Assembly (NCBI GenBank): GCA_024278215.1
Contig: JAJRTR010000007.1
Coordinates: 1 to 37,612 of the forward strand
From: a bacterium
GTDB lineage: Bacteria; UBP15; UBA6099; JAJRTR01
Direction: 5' to 3'
Length of the DNA stretch: 37,612 nt
A program made the translations under genes and the position numbers. The notes under the pieces are model-generated. The model worked only from the letters and a program-made list of their open reading frames with translations. It was not told the origin of the DNA and ran no database searches. Positions 32,702-37,612 of the stretch are shown piece after piece (within the stretch, counting starts at the first letter, position 1; each line of letters opens with the position of its first letter).

Positions 32702-35700
32702 TCAGTCCTGGGCACAACGAAAGCCGTTCTGGAGGTACGAGTAGGTCGGATAGTACCCGTAGCGGTTGGACGCCCGCACGCGCCTCGGGTAGTCGCCCCA
32801 CGAGCCGCCCCGCAAAACACGGTAAGTACCAGACGTCGGACCTGTGGGATCAGTTGTCGGACTTGATGAATAGTAACTTGAACTATACCAGTCGTTCACC
32901 CATTCCCATACGTTCCCCGCCATGTCCATGGCTCCGTAATAGCTCGCCCCGGACGAGTAACTGCCCACTTCCGTTGTGTCTCCGACACAATATGATCCGT
33001 TTTTGAAGTTCGCCAGCGAACACGTCGGGGCCGTGTCGGCCCACGAATAGATATTCTCGCTCGGACTTGGTCCACGCGCCGCTTTCTCCCATTCGGCTTC
33101 GGTGGGCAACCGACCGCCGATCCAGCCGCAGTACGTGCTCGCTTTGTTCCAGTCAACGTATATCACCGGGTAGTTATCGTACGTCGCATTGCCATAATAT
33201 GACGAATGAGTATAAGATGCCGAGCTTGACGGCGCGGAGCACGTGCCCGTGTCCACGCAGGCTTTATACTGCGCGTTCGTCACTTCGTACTTCTGTATCT
33301 TGTACTCGGAAAGCGTCACCGTATGTTTGGGCGATTCTTCGCTGTAGCAATCCGTATCCGCGGCGGCGCAGCCCATGACGAAGTCCCCGGCGGAAATGGT
33401 CAACCATGCGTTGGTGTCCTTTGCGTCGTTCTGGCAGGTGGCCGAGCATCCGTCGCCCCCGGTGGTGTTGCCGTCGTCGCATGTCTCTCCGTTGCTTGTG
33501 TCGGTGGTGGAGTAGCCGCAGAAGGAGACCGTTCCCGATGCCGTCTGGCAAGTGGCATTACATACGTCGCAACTCGTCTGGCCATAGGTGCAGGTTTCTG
33601 TAACGGTGTTGCCGTCGTCGCATGTTTCGCCTGATTCGGTCACGCTATTACCGCAGACGGACGTTGTGGTTCCGTCGCACGTGGCGTTGCAGTAGTTTGG
33701 CTGGCCGTTGTTCGAGCCGTCGTCGCAGGTTTCGCCCTGTTCGGTGGTTCCGTTACCGCATACCGGCCCGCTCACTCCATAGTCCTGGGCACACCGAAAA
33801 CCGATGACGTTGTACGCGAGGGTCGGATTGTGGTTGTTGCGGTTGGACGCCCGCAAGTTCCCCGAGTTGACGTCCCACGAGCCGCCACGAAGAACACGGT
33901 AAGTACCGGACGTCGGGCCCGGAGGATCAGTCGACGGACTCGATGAATAATAACTCACATCATACCAGTCGTTTACCCATTCCCATACGTTCCCCGCCAT
34001 GTCCATGACGCCGTAATAGCTCGCACCGGATGCGTAGCTTCCCACTTCCGTTGTGTCACCGACATTATAGTCTAAGTTCGCAAGCGATGACGTCGGAGCC
34101 GTGTCGCCCCAGGGATATATGTTCTCGCTCGGACTCGGCCCGCGTGCCGCCTTCTCCCATTCCGCTTCAGTCGGCATCCGCCCGCCTATCCAGCCGCAAT
34201 ATGTACTCGCCTGGGTCCAGCTCACGTATATCACCGGATAATTGTCATAAGTCGCATTGCCGTAATATGACGAATGAGTATAAGATGACGTGTCTGACGG
34301 CGCGGTGCACGTTCCCGCGTCCACGCAGGCTTTATACTGCGCGTTCGTTACTTCGTACTTCTGTATCTTATACTCGGAAATCGTCACTGTGTGTTTGGGC
34401 GATTCATTGTTGTTGCAATCCGTATCCGCGGCGGCGCAGCCCATGACGAAGTCCCCGGCGGAAATGGTCAGCCATGCGTTGGTGTCCTTTGCATCGTTCT
34501 GGCAGGTGGCCGAGCATCCGTCGCCCCCGGTGGTGTTGCCGTCGTCGCATGTCTCTCCGCTGCCGGTGTCGGTCGTGGAGTCGCCGCAGAAGGAGACCGT
34601 TCCCGATGCCGTCTGGCAAGTGGCGTTACATACGTCGCAACTCGTCTGGCCATACGTGCAGGTTTCGGTAACGGTGTTGCCGTCGTCGCAGGTTTCGCCA
34701 GACTCGACCAGGCTGTTGCCGCACACGGAACCGGTCATACCGTCGCAGGTAGTGTTGCAATAATTTGGCTGACCGTTGTTCGAGCCGTCGTCGCATGTCT
34801 CTCCGTTGCCTGTGTCGGTGGTGGAGTCGCCGCAGAAGGAGACTGTTCCCGATGCCGTTTGGCAAGTGGCGTTACATACGTCGCAACTCGTCTGGCCATA
34901 CGTGCAGGTTTCTGTAACGGTGTTGCCGTCGTCGCAGGTCTCGCTGTTAACGGTATCTGTGTTTCCGTCACCACAATAGGGGCCGTTTACTACTGTTACC
35001 TGTGCACTGCCGGAAATTGTTCCGGATGTGGCAGCGACAGTACCGACGCCTTCTGTGATTGCGGTGAACAGACCGCTGGAGTCGATTGTACCGACGCCGC
35101 CCGTGACACTCCATGTTATAGCCATGGTGGCAGTTGCTGTAACGGCCATGCCGTAAGTGTTTTTCGGTGTGGCGGTAAATTGTGCTGTCGCGCCCACCGC
35201 GACCGTTGTGGTGGCGGGTGAGACGTCGATGATTGAAACCACAGACCCGGTGTTCTCGTAGTCCAGCACATCCTGTATGTTGATGTTCCGGTAATCGCAG
35301 CCCGAGTTGTGGAACGCATCCACGGCGGCGGTCAGGTTGTCTATCTTATCCTGAGACACCCTGGAGAGAATCACGCCTTCGCGCGCGGCCAGTGCCACGG
35401 CAGCGTCGGCGATTACCGTGGTGCGGTAATCTGCCGTGCCGCGGGTTAGTTCGCCCTCGCGGATTTCCGGGATAATACACTTTATTGTATCGGTGGCACC
35501 ATCGGGCCATGTTGCAATCGCGGTCATGAGGTGGTTTACGCCGATGGGCACTTCGAGCATGGAGACCTTACCGTGACCGCCGGAGGCGTCGATTTGCGTT
35601 GTCGCCGTTACTGACGGGAACACGGAATCATCTTCAGCGTAGTAACCGGTGACAGTGACTATTATGTTGATAGTGCCTGTGGCTGCTGTTCCGTCGTCGC

Positions 35701-35860
35701 GGTCGGCGGTTCGGCTGTTGAAGTGAAGCTCGAACGCAGCATTGCCGTGGCCGGGCGTGGCGGATATTGAGGGTGAAACGCCGCCACCGCCTCCACCGCC
35801 ACAACCACACAGAATAGCGAATACAGCGAGCACTACTGTTATCATCAATGTTTTTTTCAA
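32702..35860 (-). CDS. Cys-rich lipoprotein with two C-type-lectin/FGE-sulfatase domains, putative DGR target
   Basis: A 1052-residue surface lipoprotein. The TTG at 35860 is the start because AAGGAGG lies eight bases upstream. It gives a signal peptide with lipobox LCGC (residue 20) followed by seven glycines. Next come a region of unknown fold (about 30-205), a Big2-type Ig-like domain (about 210-290, VSPATTTVAVGATAQFTATP), and DUF4215-type Cys repeats (recurring ETCDDGNTVTETCTYGQTSC). FGE-sulfatase/C-type-lectin domain 1 follows (AKDTNAWLTISAGDFVMGCA to GFRCAQD), then more Cys repeats and FGE domain 2 to the C-terminus. Both FGE domains keep EYKIQKYEVTNAQYKACVD, RxPTEAEWEKAARG and MDMAGNVWEWVNDWY. 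The closing segments after GGSW are variable-region-like. A ligand-binding surface role is more likely than formylglycine synthesis. Confidence 0.85.
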   Translation of the reverse strand: MKKTLMITVVLAVFAILCGCGGGGGGGVSPSISATPGHGNAAFELHFNSRTADRDDGTAATGTINIIVTVTGYYAEDDSVFPSVTATTQIDASGGHGKVSMLEVPIGVNHLMTAIATWPDGATDTIKCIIPEIREGELTRGTADYRTTVIADAAVALAAREGVILSRVSQDKIDNLTAAVDAFHNSGCDYRNINIQDVLDYENTGSVVSIIDVSPATTTVAVGATAQFTATPKNTYGMAVTATATMAITWSVTGGVGTIDSSGLFTAITEGVGTVAATSGTISGSAQVTVVNGPYCGDGNTDTVNSETCDDGNTVTETCTYGQTSCDVCNATCQTASGTVSFCGDSTTDTGNGETCDDGSNNGQPNYCNTTCDGMTGSVCGNSLVESGETCDDGNTVTETCTYGQTSCDVCNATCQTASGTVSFCGDSTTDTGSGETCDDGNTTGGDGCSATCQNDAKDTNAWLTISAGDFVMGCAAADTDCNNNESPKHTVTISEYKIQKYEVTNAQYKACVDAGTCTAPSDTSSYTHSSYYGNATYDNYPVIYVSWTQASTYCGWIGGRMPTEAEWEKAARGPSPSENIYPWGDTAPTSSLANLDYNVGDTTEVGSYASGASYYGVMDMAGNVWEWVNDWYDVSYYSSSPSTDPPGPTSGTYRVLRGGSWDVNSGNLRASNRNNHNPTLAYNVIGFRCAQDYGVSGPVCGNGTTEQGETCDDGSNNGQPNYCNATCDGTTTSVCGNSVTESGETCDDGNTVTETCTYGQTSCDVCNATCQTASGTVSFCGYSTTDTSNGETCDDGNTTGGDGCSATCQNDAKDTNAWLTISAGDFVMGCAAADTDCYSEESPKHTVTLSEYKIQKYEVTNAQYKACVDTGTCSAPSSSASYTHSSYYGNATYDNYPVIYVDWNKASTYCGWIGGRLPTEAEWEKAARGPSPSENIYSWADTAPTCSLANFKNGSYCVGDTTEVGSYSSGASYYGAMDMAGNVWEWVNDWYSSSYYSSSPTTDPTGPTSGTYRVLRGGSWGDYPRRVRASNRYGYYPTYSYLQNGFRCAQD
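32726..32797 (-). other. Putative DGR variable region 1 (C-terminal lectin domain)
   Basis: Twenty-four codons between GGSW and GFRCAQD-stop, translating as GDYPRRVRASNRYGYYPTYS then YLQN. Against the second copy, all but two of the 23 base differences lie at first or second codon positions, mostly in NNC codons (TAC, GAC, GGC, CTC against AAC, GAC, CAC). That is the footprint of adenine mutagenesis of AAC-rich template codons. Position at the end of a C-type-lectin-fold domain, followed by GFRCA, is standard for DGR targets. Confidence 0.65.
33803..33874 (-). other. Putative DGR variable region 2 (internal lectin domain)
   Basis: The equivalent 24 codons of the internal domain translate as DVNSGNLRASNRNNHNPTLA then YNVI. 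It is rich in AAC/AAT codons (Asn at seven positions), so it looks closer to an unmutated template than region 1. The invariant part RASNR and the NPT segment match the known layout of DGR variable regions (N-rich blocks around LRxxNR). It is internal rather than C-terminal because of the module duplication. Confidence 0.65.
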
Positions 35861-35943
35861 TTGAACAACCTCCTTTTTATAACCATGAATACCGCCTTCA
35901 TAACCTTCACGCAAAAATATATGATTCATACCTTTACATTCAC

Positions 35944-36990
35944 TCACGGTTCAACATATACATCTAATTCAAACTGTCCTGTCTTATAATCTTCCAGCGA
36001 CATCTCGACGATGTCGTTCGTCAACTGCTCGTCCATAACGTCATCATTGATCGTGTCGACAGCGGCGTCCGCCGCGTCAGTGACATCCATCTCCGTAGCA
36101 TCAGCCTCAACGTCAACCGGTTCCTCTATAACCGTAATATCTTTATCAGTGGATTCTCTCATTTCTGTTCCCGTTCCAGTTACAGTTCCGGATTTGGGTT
36201 TTCCCACAGCCTCACCATTTTCACCGGCAGATTTTTTATCATGCTTCATGATGCCCTTGCCATGTTCCGCACCTTTACCCTTGCCCTGCGCTCCTCTGCC
36301 TCTCTTTCTCTCCTCCTTGCCCTTCTCCAGTGTTTTTCCCCCATGAGATTCATTTTTCACCTCTTGGGCCTGTTCATGCGCCTTCTGTTTCATTTCAATC
36401 GGCATAGGCACAGCTCCACCAACTACCCCTGTGGAATCGACTGTTACAATGAAATCCGGCATGACAATAGTCTCTACGCCACCCGCCTCGACGTAAATCT
36501 CGCCAGCGGTAACACCGAAGGTTGAAATCCGGTCCGCTGACACATCCACAAAAAGGTCCGTGCCACGCACGCCCGCAACAGCGGTAGGCGTTCTTATCGT
36601 AAATGAGGATTCCACAGAACGCAGCTTGCCGACATGCGCGTTTATATTGCCTTTTGCAATAACGAACCCTGAATTTTCGTTTCCGTTACTATCACGCTCA
36701 AGCCGGGAAATGTCGAGAGTAGTCAGCGCTTGAATCTTCAACACATGTCCGTTGCCCCATAAAAGAAGGCACGACGATGACGGCCCGGTTCGCACGGTCG
36801 CACCGACAGACAACTTACCGCCCGCGGCAACTTCGGTCCACTCCGCCCCGGCTGACGTGCGTGCCTCAACCACGCCATCTACTCTCTGTACTGTCACCAA
36901 AGTCTGTTCGGCAACCGCCGCATTGATTCCGAAAAGAATCACCATGGCGACCACCGCCGCTATCATATTCAATTTCCATAAGTTTTTCAT
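35944..36990 (-). CDS. Exported FecR-domain protein with charged C-terminal tail
   Basis: A 348-residue secreted or periplasmic protein. It has a Sec signal peptide with likely cleavage after AAVA (about residue 27). A FecR domain (about 35-160) contains LSVGATVRTGPSSSCLLLWG, the middle GFVIAKGNINAHVGKL, and FTIRTPTAVAGVRGTDLFVD. The latter block is the best-conserved part of stand-alone FecR proteins. From about residue 200 the chain is hydrophilic: Lys/Glu/Gly-rich, then an acidic Asp/Thr segment to the end. It is not next to a sigma factor or TonB receptor, so it is probably not an iron-signalling FecR. It lies 83 bp upstream of the start of the Cys-rich lipoprotein gene on the same strand and may be co-transcribed with it. 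Confidence 0.82.
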   Translation of the reverse strand: MKNLWKLNMIAAVVAMVILFGINAAVAEQTLVTVQRVDGVVEARTSAGAEWTEVAAGGKLSVGATVRTGPSSSCLLLWGNGHVLKIQALTTLDISRLERDSNGNENSGFVIAKGNINAHVGKLRSVESSFTIRTPTAVAGVRGTDLFVDVSADRISTFGVTAGEIYVEAGGVETIVMPDFIVTVDSTGVVGGAVPMPIEMKQKAHEQAQEVKNESHGGKTLEKGKEERKRGRGAQGKGKGAEHGKGIMKHDKKSAGENGEAVGKPKSGTVTGTGTEMRESTDKDITVIEEPVDVEADATEMDVTDAADAAVDTINDDVMDEQLTNDIVEMSLEDYKTGQFELDVYVEP

Positions 36991-37471
36991 TTGTTACCCC
37001 GCCTTTCATTTGTCGCAAAAACTTGATTCGTGTGTAAAAAGCCGCGGATGACATTTGTCAACGGACAATAAGCGACGATAGCGAACTCGTAAAGAGCGTT
37101 TTTGCGTATTTCCGACGACTTTAGAAAAACACCTGTGTTGAAAATGACTAATTACACGCGAATCAAACTTGCGTATTTATAAAGAATTCGTGTTTTTGCC
37201 ATTTATTTTCTCTCCGAGATCCGATACCTGAGTTTTTTGTCCCCAGCTTTGCAATACTAACATGTGTACAACAAACATATCTTTATGTATATGCTTGTTA
37301 TGCATTTCGTTGCGTTTTGATCAACTTTCAGAGTATTTTCGCACAGAATACTATATTCAACTATTGATTAGTATTCGCATTTTATCAAAATTCATGATAA
37401 TTCAACAGTATTTCGTAAAAAAACTTCAGAGTGGCTCGTGTGCTTTATCACTATTCGCGAAAAACACATGT
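36991..37471. other. AT-rich intergenic region upstream of the FecR gene
   Basis: No gene is supported. The small plus-strand frame at 37262-37504 is Ile/Cys/Ser-rich with no domain. The region holds a candidate promoter for the FecR gene near 37033-37061 and several homopolymeric A/T stretches. Confidence 0.5.
37033..37061 (-). promoter_or_regulatory. Candidate promoter of the FecR gene
   Basis: On the minus strand a perfect TTGACA (37061-37056) is followed after 17 bp by TTTACA (37038-37033), which matches only three of six -10 bases. It would start transcription about 40 bp before the ATG at 36990. The -35 is strong and the -10 weak, so the call is tentative. Confidence 0.35.
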
Positions 37472-37612
37472 TCAGGACTCCTGATCTGGAGGAAAAGAGT
37501 TTGACACCAGTTCGTAGACGAGGCGAAGGTTTGTGTTGGGATAACGGGTCTGTGATTCGTTGAGAGTTTCGATCAGGGTGAGCAATGCGTTGTCTGAGGA
37601 GTGATTTGTGAG
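37472..37612 (-). CDS. C-terminal fragment of an unidentified protein (cut by right edge)
   Basis: A minus-strand frame is open from the right edge to TGA at 37474-37472, giving 46 residues: LTNHSSDNALLTLIETLNES, then QTRYPNTNLRLVYELVSNSF and PPDQES. The composition is protein-like, and the LNxTxxxxPxTxLRLVYEL pattern recalls the C-terminal ends of some IS-element transposases. I cannot name a family with confidence. The rest of the gene lies outside the window. Confidence 0.45.
   Translation of the reverse strand, partial: LTNHSSDNALLTLIETLNESQTRYPNTNLRLVYELVSNSFPPDQES

Larger units (their letters stand above)
32705..34740. repeat. Tandem duplication of the Cys-repeat plus lectin-domain module
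   Basis: The C-terminal module (about 32705-33650) and the internal module (about 33781-34740) are near copies, offset by 1068-1076 bp. The stretch around 33411-33600 matches 34479-34670 with only scattered base changes. A third, partial copy of the Cys repeat is at 34795-34940. The duplication explains the two lectin domains. It looks recent because most of the differences in the Cys-rich part are silent or conservative. Confidence 0.85.

Noticed and set aside
34391-35221. 276-codon plus-strand ORF opposite the Cys-rich lipoprotein
   Set aside because: It mirrors the repetitive coding strand, is broken by no real features of its own, and shows no domain.
32702-35860. Genuine formylglycine-generating enzyme
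   Set aside because: The two FGE-like domains sit in a Cys-rich lipoprotein without an adjacent sulfatase, and their C-terminal segments are hypervariable. A binding role fits better than catalysis.

Overview
The window is a gene-dense segment of a diderm bacterial chromosome from an uncultured-type lineage that I cannot place in a named phylum. The clues are a meso-diaminopimelate-type MurE, lipoproteins with lipoboxes, a BamB-like beta-propeller lipoprotein, and a division cluster that also carries the DUF881 and small-basic-protein genes best known from Firmicutes and Actinobacteria.

Layout. From 1 to 16519 (all minus strand) lies a dcw cell-wall and division cluster, transcribed right to left: mraZ, rsmH, ftsL, ftsI, murE, murF, mraY, murD, ftsW, murG, ftsQ, a DUF881 gene, sbp, ftsA, ftsZ. 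It is followed by the 5' end of a B12-binding-type radical SAM gene cut by the left edge. murC, murB and ddl are absent from the cluster. ftsA needs one extra base near 3000 to be read through. ftsW lacks its expected stop and runs into murG, so two indels (real or assembly) affect essential genes. From 16520 to 17331 is an AT-rich gene-free spacer with a strong promoter for a cupin-like gene (17332-18441).

From 18472 to 21739 (minus) is a small set of probable glycan genes: a UbiA-family prenyl-phosphate transferase, a zinc-ribbon SAM methyltransferase and a PseG-like protein. A 1040-residue protein with two cyclic-nucleotide-binding domains follows (21923-25045), then a PQQ-propeller lipoprotein (25371-26762). 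The lipoprotein gene is divergent from a long-chain acyl-CoA synthetase (27007-28866), and good sigma70-type promoters face both ways between them. ribBA and ribH (29052-30768) form a riboflavin operon with its own promoter. A small YqaA-like membrane protein gene converges on it.

From 31271 to 37612 is an accessory region. It holds a 181-bp full-length palindromic element, a DUF2283/DUF4258 toxin-antitoxin-like pair whose DUF4258 member has an in-frame stop, a second inverted-repeat element, a truncated remnant of an Avd-type (diversity-generating retroelement accessory) gene, a heptamer/octamer tandem repeat, and a 1052-residue Cys-rich lipoprotein with two C-type-lectin/FGE-sulfatase domains. 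Each of these domains ends in a segment that looks like a diversity-generating retroelement (DGR) variable region. The two segments differ almost only at first and second codon positions of the kind produced by adenine-directed mutagenesis, while their flanks are nearly identical. No reverse transcriptase or template repeat is visible in the window. The locus therefore looks like an orphan or decayed DGR target, and it is the most interesting part of the window. A FecR-domain protein lies just upstream, and a partial gene runs off the right edge.
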